NCBI RefSeq assembly: GCF_002163585.1
Contig: NZ_CP015579.1
Span: 744,001 to 808,000 of the forward strand
Length of the DNA: 64,000 nt
Direction: 5' to 3'
From: Tatumella citrea
Lineage (GTDB): Bacteria; Pseudomonadota; Gammaproteobacteria; Enterobacterales; Enterobacteriaceae
Both the position numbers and the translations under genes were made by a program. Positions 37,064 to 45,955 of this stretch are shown here, one piece after another. The notes under the pieces were generated by a model. It worked only from the letters and a program-made list of their open reading frames with translations. It ran no database searches and was not told where the DNA came from. Each line of letters opens with the position of its first letter. Within the stretch, counting starts at the first letter, position 1.

Positions 37064-37416
37064 AAGCCGATCTGATCTAAGAAATTCTTATCTTTGGGAT
37101 CTGCGTTGTATTTAAAGCAATAATCAGGGAGATGGCAGAGTCTCTGGCCTGTACATGACGGTGATTTTTACGCTTTTGATCGCAGGTATCCCGCCCCGGT
37201 CGTTTGTTTCGACAATTTCAGTGATTCCTAAACTCACCGGATCTGAGCCATGGCAGAATACTCAGTTTGTCTGTTCCATCATACCCTGCGAATCTAAAAC
37301 GTTCAGATCTCCTTCTGTGACGGGGCATTTTGGACCAATTCCGGGTTGATCGCTGCCAGTAACAGACTGGTGAGGGATCTGGTAAGGCTGACAATCTGCT
37401 TGTATTCTTTTTCATC
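37064..37416. other. Intergenic stretch without a recognisable gene
   Basis: About 350 bases between the DapA-like operon promoter and the next operator. Short frames on both strands have no ribosome site and no recognisable product. Confidence 0.3.
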
Positions 37417-37443
37417 AATATATACAGTCTAACTGTATATATT
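37417..37443 (+). promoter_or_regulatory. Perfect inverted-repeat operator before the SnoaL-like gene
   Basis: AATATATACAGT and its exact complement ACTGTATATATT flank a CTA spacer, 11 bases before the ATG. The half-site order ACAGT-N3-ACTGT is opposite to a LexA box (CTGT-N8-ACAG). The likely binder is the MarR-type regulator encoded just downstream, or a TetR-type protein elsewhere. Confidence 0.65.
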
Positions 37444-37454
37444 GAGAGGGCAGG

Positions 37455-37874
37455 ATGATGTCAGAACAAAACAAACAGATAGTCAGGCGTTTTAATCAAC
37501 AGGTGATTGCCGAAGGGAACCGGCAGGCATTCGATGAACTGGTCGCTGAGCAGTTTATTAATCATACCGCTCCACCGGGGATGGCCAGTGATAAGCAAAG
37601 TCTGTGGAATACCTTTGACAGGGTGCTGCGGCCGGCGATTTCACAGTTACAGGTCAGTCTGGAACTGCTGGTGGCAGAAAACGATATTGTCTCGGCCCGC
37701 AAAATCATTAGCGGATACCATACCGGCCCACTGGGTGGGGTGATGGAAACGGGGCTGCCAATAGTTATTTCGGTATTTGATATGGTACAGATTCGTGACG
37801 GGCGTTATATCGCCCATTGGGGGCTTAATAATCTACCGGAAGTGATTCGTCAGTTACAGGCGGCATCACATTAG
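37455..37874 (+). CDS. SnoaL-like (NTF2-fold) small enzyme
   Basis: A 139-residue SnoaL/ester-cyclase-like protein. N-terminal NKQIVRRFNQQVIAEGN, then FINHTAPPGM with the usual His of the pocket, and C-terminal FDMVQIRDGRYIAHWGLNNLPEVIRQL are typical of the family. Cytoplasmic. Members range from polyketide cyclases to unknown roles in detoxification. It is preceded by a strong operator and is convergent with a MarR regulator, so it is probably the regulated target. Confidence 0.8.
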   Translation: MMSEQNKQIVRRFNQQVIAEGNRQAFDELVAEQFINHTAPPGMASDKQSLWNTFDRVLRPAISQLQVSLELLVAENDIVSARKIISGYHTGPLGGVMETGLPIVISVFDMVQIRDGRYIAHWGLNNLPEVIRQLQAASH

Positions 37875-37884
37875 CCGCGATGTA

Positions 37885-38358
37885 TCACTGATGATTCTCT
37901 GGTGGTTGCAGCCCTGCATCGAGCAGTTTACGCAGTGCTGCCAGCCCGTGACGTAGTTCTTCCTGCGATGCTGTATCCAGTTTGCGGTGCAATTCACCGG
38001 CAATCCATTCTGAGCGCAGAGCTCTGGCAGCCGCTAACTGACTGCGTGCATCGTCGGTTAATGTAATTAACTGTGCGCGATTGTCTGCCGGATCTTTCTG
38101 GCGGACTACCAGCTGTTGTTGTTCCAGCTCGGCGGCAACCAGCCGCATACTCTGGTGTTTGACCCCCCGCAGTCGCGCCAGTTCAGCCACCGACAACGGA
38201 CCGGAGGCTTCCAGCAGTTCTAACGTTTCGTGCTGAGAATTGCGCTGGGTTCCGGTCGCCTTTCTGACTTCACGGACAAACGCACTAATCACCTGTCTGA
38301 GTTCTTCACCTAATTGCTGTGTCTCTTCTGCCGGGCTATTGTGGTGAACAGGTGACAC
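37885..38358 (-). CDS. MarR-family transcriptional regulator
   Basis: A 157-residue winged-helix regulator. The recognition region is LSVAELARLRGVKHQSMRLVAAELEQQQLV and the wing is RQKDPADNRAQLITLT. N- and C-terminal helices form the dimer. Only ten bases separate its stop from the SnoaL-like gene it faces. It probably represses that gene or the pirin-like gene divergent at 38502. Confidence 0.88.
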   Translation of the reverse strand: MSPVHHNSPAEETQQLGEELRQVISAFVREVRKATGTQRNSQHETLELLEASGPLSVAELARLRGVKHQSMRLVAAELEQQQLVVRQKDPADNRAQLITLTDDARSQLAAARALRSEWIAGELHRKLDTASQEELRHGLAALRKLLDAGLQPPENHQ

Positions 38359-38501
38359 GATAATCTCCTTCGGGAACAGAGGCGGCCGTCCCTGCTCTGC
38401 AGAGTATGGCGGGTATTAGTGTGGATACCGGATATTTCTCAGCAGCATATCATTTAATTAAGGTTGTCAGTGGTAATTCCTGACCGGCTATGGAGATCGT
38501 T

Positions 38502-39236
38502 ATGTTTCATTTATTACGTGCTGAACCTGACACGGCGTTTGAATATGGAGCATTCAGAATTCGTCGTATGCGCCCTGGTAATATCCTTCCCGGGCGCGAG
38601 GATCCCTCTCTGGGGCCGCTGAGTATTATCGATCACAGTAACCTGCAAACAGGTACCCTGGTCAGTATGCATCAGCATCAGAATGATGAAATTCTCAGCT
38701 ATCTCTGGCAGGGCTCAATGGTGCACGAAGATCAGCAGGGTAATCGTGTGCCGCTGTCGGCCAAAAAGCTGATGATGATGAATGCCGGTGAAGGGAGCTG
38801 GCACGAAGAATCAACACCAATTGTTCCTGCGGAACTGCTGCAGATTTTTATCCGTCCCTGCGCGGCAAATCTGCCGCCCCGGGTGCAGTTTATGGATCGC
38901 CCTCAGGGAGTGATCACCGGAGAATGGACATTGCTGGCTGGCCCTGAAGGTGAAAATGCCCCTCTGGATATCCGCCAGCAGGTGTTTATTTATGATATCA
39001 GGCTGGAGCACAAAGATAAGGTTGCCATTCCGTCACGGCCGGGGTTTGCGCAATATCTGTATGTGATGGACGGTGAAATCGATGTAACCGGTCCGCCACT
39101 GTATAAAGGTGATGCAGTCTGTAGTGAAGAGGGAGAATTACCGGCAGTGGAATCTACCGGAACTTCGACTCTGGTCTGTTTCCTGGTCCGGCTGGATGCT
39201 GTCGCGGTAACCGACGGGATCATCAGCGGTTCGTAA
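38502..39236 (+). CDS. Pirin/YhaK-like cupin protein
   Basis: A 244-residue bicupin of the pirin (quercetinase-like) group from ATG 38502, with GGAG eight bases upstream. The N-terminal cupin holds the metal ligands in MHQHQNDEILSYLWQG and HEDQQG, and GSWHEES follows. The C-terminal half has a degenerate cupin (FAQYLYVMDGEIDVTGPP). Such proteins respond to oxidative or electrophile stress; YhaK in E. coli is a redox sensor candidate. It is divergent from the MarR gene, a possible regulator. Confidence 0.85.
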   Translation: MFHLLRAEPDTAFEYGAFRIRRMRPGNILPGREDPSLGPLSIIDHSNLQTGTLVSMHQHQNDEILSYLWQGSMVHEDQQGNRVPLSAKKLMMMNAGEGSWHEESTPIVPAELLQIFIRPCAANLPPRVQFMDRPQGVITGEWTLLAGPEGENAPLDIRQQVFIYDIRLEHKDKVAIPSRPGFAQYLYVMDGEIDVTGPPLYKGDAVCSEEGELPAVESTGTSTLVCFLVRLDAVAVTDGIISGS

Positions 39237-39457
39237 AATACTGACCGGCGGTTACCCGGGACTCCTGAGTGGAGGATTGTGTCATCGCCGGTAAAGGTTT
39301 TTTTTTCCGTTCACATCCGACGCCATTCCGTGTAGGGCAAGGCCTGGCACTGAATGGCTCGTGTCTGACGGCAGGAATCTGCTGCCGTTCGTACCTGCAG
39401 TTCTTAAACTGTGCTAGCCTCTGATTAATCAATTGATCGCAGGATGGCGGGTCTTTT

Positions 39458-40438
39458 ATGTCGATACAAAAAATAGCCAGGCTGGCAGGTGTATCTGTTG
39501 CCACGGTTTCCCGTGTGCTGAATAACAGTGACAGCGTAAAAACCAAAAACCTTGAACGGGTGCTGGCAGCCATCCGTGAGTGTAACTATCAGCCTAATTT
39601 GTTGGCTCGTCAGCTGCGAACCTCACGTAGTTCCATGATCCTGGTGATGGTTTCTGACATCGGCAACCCGTTCTGCGCCGATGTGGTTAAAGGTATTGAA
39701 GAGCAGGCTGAAAAGAATGGTTACCGGATACTGCTATGTAATTCCGGCGCCGATCCGCAACGTTCCCGTTCGAGTCTGGCTTTGCTCTCGGGAAAAATGG
39801 TTGATGGTATTATTACCATGGATGCCACTTCCCGGTTACCGGAGCTGACGAACCTGATTGGACGGATGCCCTGGGTTCAGTGTGCTGAGCATGCCGATGC
39901 CGGTGATATTTCCTGTGTCGGCATTAATGATCATGATGCTTCTGGTCATGTGGTTCGCTATCTGTTGTCACAGGGTTACCGGCGGGTAGCATTGATCAAT
40001 CATGATCTGAATTATAAATATGCCCGTTTTCGTGAGGCAGGTTATCTCGATGCACTGCAGCAGGCCGGTAATGACTTTAGCGCCATAGAATATGCCAGCG
40101 ATTTAAGTTTTGCTGCCGGTAAGGCGGCCATGGATAAACTGCTGAAAACAGAGCCACGGCCTGATGCTGTATTTGCTATTTCAGATACCCTGGCAGCAGG
40201 GGCGATGTGTGCCATTCAGGATGCCGGGCTTGCCATTCCTGACGATATAGCAATGGTAGGTTTCGATGGCATTCCACTGGCTGAGATGGTTTCCCCGCAA
40301 CTGACCACCATTGAACAACCTTCGGCAGATATCGGACGTCAGGCGGTCAGCTTATTGCTGAATAAAATTGATAATCCGGACAGTAATGCTGAGAGGCTGG
40401 TTCTGGACTGGCGTCTGGTGGTTCGGTCCAGCAGCTGA
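39458..40438 (+). CDS. LacI-family regulator, CytR-like
   Basis: A 326-residue regulator. The N-terminal helix-turn-helix is IQKIARLAGVSVATVSRVLNNSDSVK, then the hinge region with NLLARQLRTSRS and a periplasmic-binding-protein fold with MVSDIGNPFCADVVKGIEEQA and MVGFDGIPLAEMVSPQLTTIEQP. The core is close to CytR-type nucleoside regulators. No transport or catabolic gene adjoins it, so its targets are elsewhere or itself. A TCAATTGA palindrome lies just upstream. Confidence 0.88.
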   Translation: MSIQKIARLAGVSVATVSRVLNNSDSVKTKNLERVLAAIRECNYQPNLLARQLRTSRSSMILVMVSDIGNPFCADVVKGIEEQAEKNGYRILLCNSGADPQRSRSSLALLSGKMVDGIITMDATSRLPELTNLIGRMPWVQCAEHADAGDISCVGINDHDASGHVVRYLLSQGYRRVALINHDLNYKYARFREAGYLDALQQAGNDFSAIEYASDLSFAAGKAAMDKLLKTEPRPDAVFAISDTLAAGAMCAIQDAGLAIPDDIAMVGFDGIPLAEMVSPQLTTIEQPSADIGRQAVSLLLNKIDNPDSNAERLVLDWRLVVRSSS

Positions 40439-40562
40439 ATATCCGGCACTTTCCCGGGGCCGGCGGCTCCGCTGATGAATAATATTCGGAAAATATCCTG
40501 TTTAGTCATTTGGTTGACAAAAATCCGAATTCGCCATCTTGATCTGTTTTGCTGATTAACGT

Positions 40563-40582
40563 TACTGTATATATATACAGTT
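40563..40582 (+). promoter_or_regulatory. LexA (SOS) box of umuD
   Basis: TACTGTATATATATACAGTT is a near-perfect SOS box (CTGT-N8-ACAG with the preferred AT-rich centre), 19 bases before the umuD ATG. Confidence 0.93.
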
Positions 40583-40601
40583 AATTTCCGGGAGCCCGGT
40601 T

Positions 40602-41024
40602 ATGAAGTTTTATCAGCCCGCAGAGATCCGCGCGATTCTGGAACTGCCTTTTTTTATCAGCCGCGTCCCTTGTGGTTTCCCGTCACCGGCACAGGACTAC
40701 ATCGAACAAAGGATCGATCTGAATCAGCTACTGGTGAATCATCCCGGGGCGACTTATTTTATCCGGGTGAGCGGCGATTCCATGACAGAAGGCGGGATCG
40801 ATGACGGGGATATGCTGATTGTTGATAGTTCGCTGACTGCCGGACACGGGGATATTGTGGTGGCTGCGGTCAGCGGTGAATTTACAGTAAAACAGCTGAT
40901 GCTGCGTCCTTCCCTGCATCTGCGGCCAATGAATGCCAGGCATGCGGAGATAGCCATTACTGATCCTGATCAGTTTGAGATCTTTGGGGTCGTCAGACAT
41001 GTGGTAAAAACCTTCGGCCAGTAA
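40602..41024 (+). CDS. umuD: UmuD, SOS-induced subunit of DNA polymerase V
   Basis: A 140-residue LexA-like protein. The self-cleavage site Cys24-Gly25 (VPCGFPS), nucleophile Ser60 (SGDSMTEGG) and Lys97 (GEFTVKQL) sit at the same positions as in E. coli UmuD, so processing to UmuD' should work. With UmuC it forms the error-prone polymerase V used in translesion synthesis after DNA damage. In E. coli umuD and umuC are one operon; here umuC is on the other strand and converges on it, 162 bases away. Confidence 0.96.
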   Translation: MKFYQPAEIRAILELPFFISRVPCGFPSPAQDYIEQRIDLNQLLVNHPGATYFIRVSGDSMTEGGIDDGDMLIVDSSLTAGHGDIVVAAVSGEFTVKQLMLRPSLHLRPMNARHAEIAITDPDQFEIFGVVRHVVKTFGQ

Positions 41025-41186
41025 AGGCGAAGAAAGCGGACAGGGCTATGGAGGAGGCTGCCAGCCCGGGAAAAGCTGCCTTTTCTGCAGGCGTTACTGA
41101 TATCTCAAACTCCATCCCCCCTGAATATCCTTAATGGCTGCCCTCTCTAAGAGATTTCCGCCATCGGGGAGCTGGATAACGATCGG

Positions 41187-42449
41187 TTACTTCGCCACAG
41201 GCAGATCGGCATAGCGTGTGGTATAGGCAGGTGACAGCATATCGCGCTTCATTGACCAGCTTTTGATAATTCCCTGTCCGGCGAACCATAACTTGCCTTT
41301 ACCACTCTGATTCAGCCCGTCGATAACACGCATCAGCGCTTCACTGTTGGCCCGGGGGGCGTATTCGTCAAACAGGTTGAGCTGTGATACTCCCTGGCTG
41401 AAAAAGTCCCCCAGTACCACCCCGGCTTTCATATAGCGATGCCCGTCGCGCCAGATATTTTCCAGAGCATTCATTGCGATACGAACAATATCGCGGGTAT
41501 CGTTGGAAGGCGTCAGTAGTTTTCCGGTGGCCTGATTACCGTAAAATGTTTCGCCAGCGGCGTGGGGGCTGGTGCGGATAAATACGGTGATCTGTCGGCA
41601 GTACTGCCGTTCACCGCGCAGCTTTTCAGCAGCGCGTTCAGCATAAGCACAGACAGCCTGACGCATAGCAGTGAATTCGGTAATACGGGTACCGAAAGAA
41701 CGCGAGCAGATGATTTGCTGTTTTACCGGGGCAAACTCTTCCAGTTGCAGGCAGGGTTCACCACGCAGTTCACGGACCGTGCGTTCGAGCACCACGTTAA
41801 AGTGTTTGCGGATAATCCAGGTACTTTGTTCCGACAGATCTTTAGCGGTGATAATCCCCATGGTATTCAGCTTGCGGCTAATTCTGCGGCCAACTCCCCA
41901 GACTTCCTCTACCGGCACCAGCGACATCAGTTTACGCTGGCGTTCGGCATTCGATAAATCCAGCACACCACCGGTCTTTGTCCATTTCTTCGCGGCATAG
42001 TTAGCGAGTTTGGCCAGTGTCTTGGTTGGCGCGATGCCAACACCTACTGTCAGGTGTGCTTCCTGTTTCACCCTCCGACGAATATCATGACCGAACTCCT
42101 CCAGATTCCTGCAATTTCGGATACCACTCAGATCCATAAAGGCTTCATCGATCGAATAGATTTCCACCGAAGGGGCCATACTCTCCAGGATCGACATCAC
42201 ACGATCACTCATATCGGCATACAAGGCATAATTTGAGCTAAAGACATAAATGTTATGCTTTTTTATCTCATCTTTTAGCTTAAAGTACGGAACGCCCATC
42301 GGAATATTTAGCTTTTTCACTTCGGCACTGCGGGCAATGATGCAGCCGTCATTATTACTCAGCACGATCACTGCTTTTCCCCGCAGATCCGGCCTGAATA
42401 CCCCTTCACAGCTTGCATAGAATGAATTGACATCAACCAGCGCAAACAT
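41187..42449 (-). CDS. umuC: UmuC, Y-family polymerase V catalytic subunit
   Basis: A 420-residue translesion polymerase (E. coli UmuC 422). The catalytic acidic residues are in MFALVDVNSFYASCE and YSIDEAFMDLSG near 95-106. Other marks are SNNDGCIIARSAEVK, the helix-hairpin-helix region EVWGVGRRISRKLNTMGI and the C-terminal beta-clamp-binding zone near GVSQLNLFDE. It is transcribed alone from its own LexA-box promoter, convergent with umuD. Complete and apparently intact. Confidence 0.96.
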   Translation of the reverse strand: MFALVDVNSFYASCEGVFRPDLRGKAVIVLSNNDGCIIARSAEVKKLNIPMGVPYFKLKDEIKKHNIYVFSSNYALYADMSDRVMSILESMAPSVEIYSIDEAFMDLSGIRNCRNLEEFGHDIRRRVKQEAHLTVGVGIAPTKTLAKLANYAAKKWTKTGGVLDLSNAERQRKLMSLVPVEEVWGVGRRISRKLNTMGIITAKDLSEQSTWIIRKHFNVVLERTVRELRGEPCLQLEEFAPVKQQIICSRSFGTRITEFTAMRQAVCAYAERAAEKLRGERQYCRQITVFIRTSPHAAGETFYGNQATGKLLTPSNDTRDIVRIAMNALENIWRDGHRYMKAGVVLGDFFSQGVSQLNLFDEYAPRANSEALMRVIDGLNQSGKGKLWFAGQGIIKSWSMKRDMLSPAYTTRYADLPVAK

Positions 42450-42612
42450 AAGCCCTCCGTGATATTGGTAACTGAAAAGATCGCTTCGTCATCAGCCGGA
42501 TAAACCGGCAGATAACATCGTTGGCCGGATAACAGCAAGCGGGGCTGACGGGAAAACGGCCCTTCAGGTTGTCAGTGGTTGTGATAAAGAAGCTCATTTT
42601 TTGTTCGATTTA

Positions 42613-42632
42613 TACTGTTTGTATATACAGTA
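42613..42632 (-). promoter_or_regulatory. LexA (SOS) box of umuC
   Basis: TACTGTTTGTATATACAGTA keeps both CTGT/ACAG arms with an N8 spacer, 164 bases upstream of the umuC start. Apart from this box and the terminator at 42748, the 386 bases from 42450 to 42835 hold no gene. Confidence 0.88.
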
Positions 42633-42747
42633 TTTGCCGATGGAAAAAACGGGTCAAGTCTCTTATGGAACAAGACAGCAAAGCTTTTGGCGGGTAAGGG
42701 AATTTAGCGGGCAGGGCGATACCCGGCAGCAAAAAAGTGGCAAATAA

Positions 42748-42768
42748 AAGGGCCCGTTCAGGGCCCTT
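42748..42768 (-). terminator. Terminator after the LysR gene
   Basis: Stem AAGGGCCC/GGGCCCTT with a five-base loop. Read leftwards it is followed by TTTATTTG. Confidence 0.7.
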
Positions 42769-42835
42769 ATAAAAAGAGTACAGAGAGACAGTTAGTGTTT
42801 TTTACGGCGCCAGTAACTGACAGGCTTTGGCTGTC

Positions 42836-43735
42836 TCAGATGGCGATAGCAAACAATAATTCCCGCAACCAGCGCTGCCCGGCATCGCGGTGTGATCTGT
42901 CATGCCAGACCACCGTTTTGGTAAAACCTTTAATGTCCAGCGGTGGCTGCAACACTTTCAGCCCGGGCAGATTCATCGCCAGCCGGCGCGGGACCACACT
43001 AATCAGATTACTGACACGGAGAATTTCTGGCAGTACCAGAAAACTGCAGACCGAAAGAGTAACCCGCCGGGAACGGCCCAGCGCATCAAGAGCCTCATCA
43101 GTGACGCCACGAAAATTTCCACCGGTATATGACACCAGGGCATGGTCCTGAGTGCAAAATGCATCCAGTGTCAGGGCGTCAGCCCGTGCCAGTGGGTGTT
43201 GTTCGCGCATTAAACAGACATAGTCTTCGTGATACAGGGAGCGGGCATGCAGCCCCGGAGGGGCGCTGTCGGGAGTAACCAGAGCAATATCAATGTCGCC
43301 GCGTTCAAACTGAGCATTTAGTTGTTCATTATTCACCGGCAGCACTGCAACACGAATTGCAGGCGCCTGTAGCTGCAGAGCCGCCATAAACGGGACGATC
43401 ACTGCCCGCAGCGCGTAATCGGTGGCAGCAATATTCAATGTGATTTCTGCGGTGGCAGGGTCAAAAGCCTTCGGCTGCAACAGTTCGCTGACTTCCGCCA
43501 GAATCGCTTTTACCGGCTGAGCCAGTTCAAGAGCGCGCAGGGTGGGAATAATTCCGCGCTGGCTGCGGGTAAACAACGGATCATCAAAACACTCACGTAA
43601 CCGTGTCAGCATGCCACTAACCGCCGGCTGTGTCAGAGACAGCCGTTCAGCGGCACGGGTAACACTGCGTTCATCCAGCAGCGCATCCAGTGTTTTGAGT
43701 AAATTGAGATCAAGGGTGCGGATATCGGTTTTCAT
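42836..43735 (-). CDS. LysR-family regulator, NodD/NahR-like branch
   Basis: A 299-residue LysR regulator. The N-terminal helix-turn-helix starts DLNLLKTLDALLDERSVTRAAERLSLTQPAVSGMLTRLRE, typical of the branch that includes NahR, NodD and LeuO. The effector domain starts near 90. Its upstream region faces the SRPBCC gene at 43962, a plausible target. Effector unknown. Confidence 0.9.
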   Translation of the reverse strand: MKTDIRTLDLNLLKTLDALLDERSVTRAAERLSLTQPAVSGMLTRLRECFDDPLFTRSQRGIIPTLRALELAQPVKAILAEVSELLQPKAFDPATAEITLNIAATDYALRAVIVPFMAALQLQAPAIRVAVLPVNNEQLNAQFERGDIDIALVTPDSAPPGLHARSLYHEDYVCLMREQHPLARADALTLDAFCTQDHALVSYTGGNFRGVTDEALDALGRSRRVTLSVCSFLVLPEILRVSNLISVVPRRLAMNLPGLKVLQPPLDIKGFTKTVVWHDRSHRDAGQRWLRELLFAIAI

Positions 43736-43961
43736 GGCTCTCTGACATAACAGGAAACTCAGAATACAGCTGTTATCAAAACATGAGCCGGGTAATTTAG
43801 CCAGTCAGACGACCATAAAATCTCAGCCTGCAATGGATTAAGATATCATCTGGGGTGATATCTGAGATAAAAAATGGTGATTGGCCTTATTTCTTCAGCC
43901 ACCTGATAATTTCGCTGTCCGCTATACAGAATGTGTAGCTTTTCATGATGGAGACAGCGCG

Positions 43962-44489
43962 ATGAAAATGAATGCAATTAACTGGCCGGAAGGTTTTGTT
44001 CCGGGCTTTTCTGATAATTACTGCTCGAATGAAGTGATTGTGGCTGGCCTGACGACTGAAGATATCTGGCCATTACTCAGCACCCCGGCACGCTGGCCTG
44101 AATATTACAAAAACTCGGCGAATGCTCGTTTCTATGACAATAAAGGCCCGGAGCTGGAGCAGGGAGTTCGTTTTTACTTCGAAACTTTTGGTTTCCCTGT
44201 GGAATCTAAAGTGACCGAATATGTTGCGCCAGCTGCGGGTGAAGCTGCCCGTGTTTCATGGCATGGCTGGGCGGGTGAAGAAGGAACTGACGAGCGGCTG
44301 GACGTGCTGCATGCCTGGCTGGTGGAAGATCTGCCGGATAACCGCGTACGTATCCTGACCCAGGAAACACAGAATGGTAAGCCCGCGGTTGAACTGGCTA
44401 ACGCGAAGCCTAACCCGATGATTAATGGTCATCAGGACTGGCTGGATGGCCTGGTTGCTGCCGCGAAAGCTGCAAAAGCTGCGAAGTAA
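43962..44489 (+). CDS. SRPBCC (polyketide cyclase/START-like) protein
   Basis: Encodes 175 residues from ATG 43962 (MKMNAINWPEGF), chosen for a GGAGA site nine bases upstream rather than an in-frame ATG 27 codons earlier. The fold is suggested by EDIWPLLSTPARWPEYYKNSANARF near 35 and SKVTEYVAPAAGEAARVSWHGWAG; the C-terminus is an alanine-lysine helix. It is a small ligand-binding protein of unknown role, flanked by two LysR genes. Confidence 0.82.
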   Translation: MKMNAINWPEGFVPGFSDNYCSNEVIVAGLTTEDIWPLLSTPARWPEYYKNSANARFYDNKGPELEQGVRFYFETFGFPVESKVTEYVAPAAGEAARVSWHGWAGEEGTDERLDVLHAWLVEDLPDNRVRILTQETQNGKPAVELANAKPNPMINGHQDWLDGLVAAAKAAKAAK

Positions 44490-44492
44490 TTA

Positions 44493-45359
44493 TCAGATCC
44501 GCTGGCTCAGCCACTCCAGTGCCTGCTGTGCCCTGGAAGAGAGTGGCCACTCGGCCCGGTGAATTAACCAGATGGTATCTACCAGCCCGTGGGTACCTTC
44601 GATGACCCGGATATCCTGAGCTCTGCTGAATGCCAGCCGGGCGAAGCGGGGCAGAACTGAAAAGCCAAGCCCACGGGCGACGGGTTCCAGAATCAGGCTA
44701 ATCTGGTTGCTGAATCCGCGCTGTGGCAGGTTGCGCACTCCGGGATTGCCGGGAAAGTAGCGACTGAGAAGCCGGGTTGCCATTGCTTGCCCGTCAGGAT
44801 GATCAATAAAACCCAATGCTTCCAGATCCTGCCAGCCAGATACGTCACAGCCTGCAGGTACTACCAGTTCCAATGGTTCTTCGGCAAAGCTGCGGAAAGC
44901 CAGGCGTTTATCATCCGGTTTTTGCGTGACCAGACCCATTTCAAAACGGTTATGCAGTACGGCATCGGTCACTTCACTGTCCGGAGCGAAGCGGTGCCGG
45001 ATGCTTAAATCGCGATGCTGCTCCTGCCAGTCCAACAGCAGCGGATAAAGGCGCAGGCCGATACTGCCGGGTGAGATCAGACTGATCTCACCACAGGTGA
45101 TATCCCCTTCACCAAGACGTAACTCAAGATGGCGCTGTGCACGGTCCACCTGCTGGCAATAGTCCAGCAACGCGCGACCGGCAGGGGTCAGTTCCATCGG
45201 GCGTCGCGAGCGAAGCAACAACGGTCCCAGTAGTTGCTCAAGATGCCGGATGTGCTGACTGACTGCGGCCTGAGTAATTCCCAGTTGTTCGGCACTGTCT
45301 GTAAAGCTGCCGGTTTCTGTCAGGGTAGTAAATGACTTAAGCCACTGGGGATTAAACAT
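44493..45359 (-). CDS. LysR-family regulator of the divergent VOC-MDR-OYE genes
   Basis: A 288-residue LysR regulator with N-terminal WLKSFTTLTETGSFTDSAEQLGITQAAVSQHIRHLEQLLG and an effector domain from about 90. It is divergent from the glyoxalase-like gene with 95 bases between the starts. An ATAAAATTTTAT palindrome directly before its ATG is a candidate operator. It probably controls the three enzyme genes 45455-48037. Confidence 0.9.
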   Translation of the reverse strand: MFNPQWLKSFTTLTETGSFTDSAEQLGITQAAVSQHIRHLEQLLGPLLLRSRRPMELTPAGRALLDYCQQVDRAQRHLELRLGEGDITCGEISLISPGSIGLRLYPLLLDWQEQHRDLSIRHRFAPDSEVTDAVLHNRFEMGLVTQKPDDKRLAFRSFAEEPLELVVPAGCDVSGWQDLEALGFIDHPDGQAMATRLLSRYFPGNPGVRNLPQRGFSNQISLILEPVARGLGFSVLPRFARLAFSRAQDIRVIEGTHGLVDTIWLIHRAEWPLSSRAQQALEWLSQRI

Positions 45360-45454
45360 AATAAAATTTTATACAGCCTATAACCTGTTCACTGTTTTCA
45401 TTATACATGATGCCACGTAGCCTGTGGATCTATTCATCTCAGGAGAAATTCATC

Positions 45455-45955
45455 ATGCCAACACCTTACCCGCGGACTTTCTCGCACATTGGTCTCTCAG
45501 TGACTGATCTCGATGCGGCAGTAAAATTTTATACCGAAGTGATGGGCTGGTATCTGATTATGCCGCCTACCGACATTCAGGAAGACGACTCCGCCATTGG
45601 TGTGATGTGCAGCGATGTGTTTGGCGGTGGCTGGGAGAAATTCCGCATCGCTCATCTGTCCACCGGGGATCGGGTTGGTGTAGAGATTTTCGAATTCAAA
45701 GCTGCGGCAAAACCGGAAAATAACTTTGAATACTGGAAAACCGGCGTATTCCATTTTTGCGTTCAGGATCCTGATGTTGAGGGGCTGGCGGAGAAAATAG
45801 TCGCCGCAGGGGGAAAACAGCGGATGCCGGTTCGTGAGTATTTTCCGGGGGAGAAACCGTATCGCATGGTTTATATGGAAGATCCGTTCGGTAATATCAT
45901 TGAAATTTATAGCCACAGTTATGAATTAACTTATTCAGCAGGTGCTTATGTCTAA
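45455..45955 (+). CDS. VOC-family (glyoxalase/dioxygenase fold) protein
   Basis: A 166-residue vicinal-oxygen-chelate protein from ATG 45455 with AGGAGA upstream. Metal ligands of the fold are likely His in FSHIGLSVTDLDAAVKFYTEVMGW, His in GVFHFCVQDPDVEGLAEKI and Glu in MEDPFGNIIEIYSHSYE. It lacks any fused domain. First of three genes with an MDR reductase and an Old Yellow Enzyme, which suggests handling of reactive carbonyl or enone compounds. Confidence 0.87.
   Translation: MPTPYPRTFSHIGLSVTDLDAAVKFYTEVMGWYLIMPPTDIQEDDSAIGVMCSDVFGGGWEKFRIAHLSTGDRVGVEIFEFKAAAKPENNFEYWKTGVFHFCVQDPDVEGLAEKIVAAGGKQRMPVREYFPGEKPYRMVYMEDPFGNIIEIYSHSYELTYSAGAYV

Noticed and set aside
37417..37443. Third LexA box
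   Set aside because: The arms are ACAGT...ACTGT with a three-base spacer, the reverse of CTGT-N8-ACAG.
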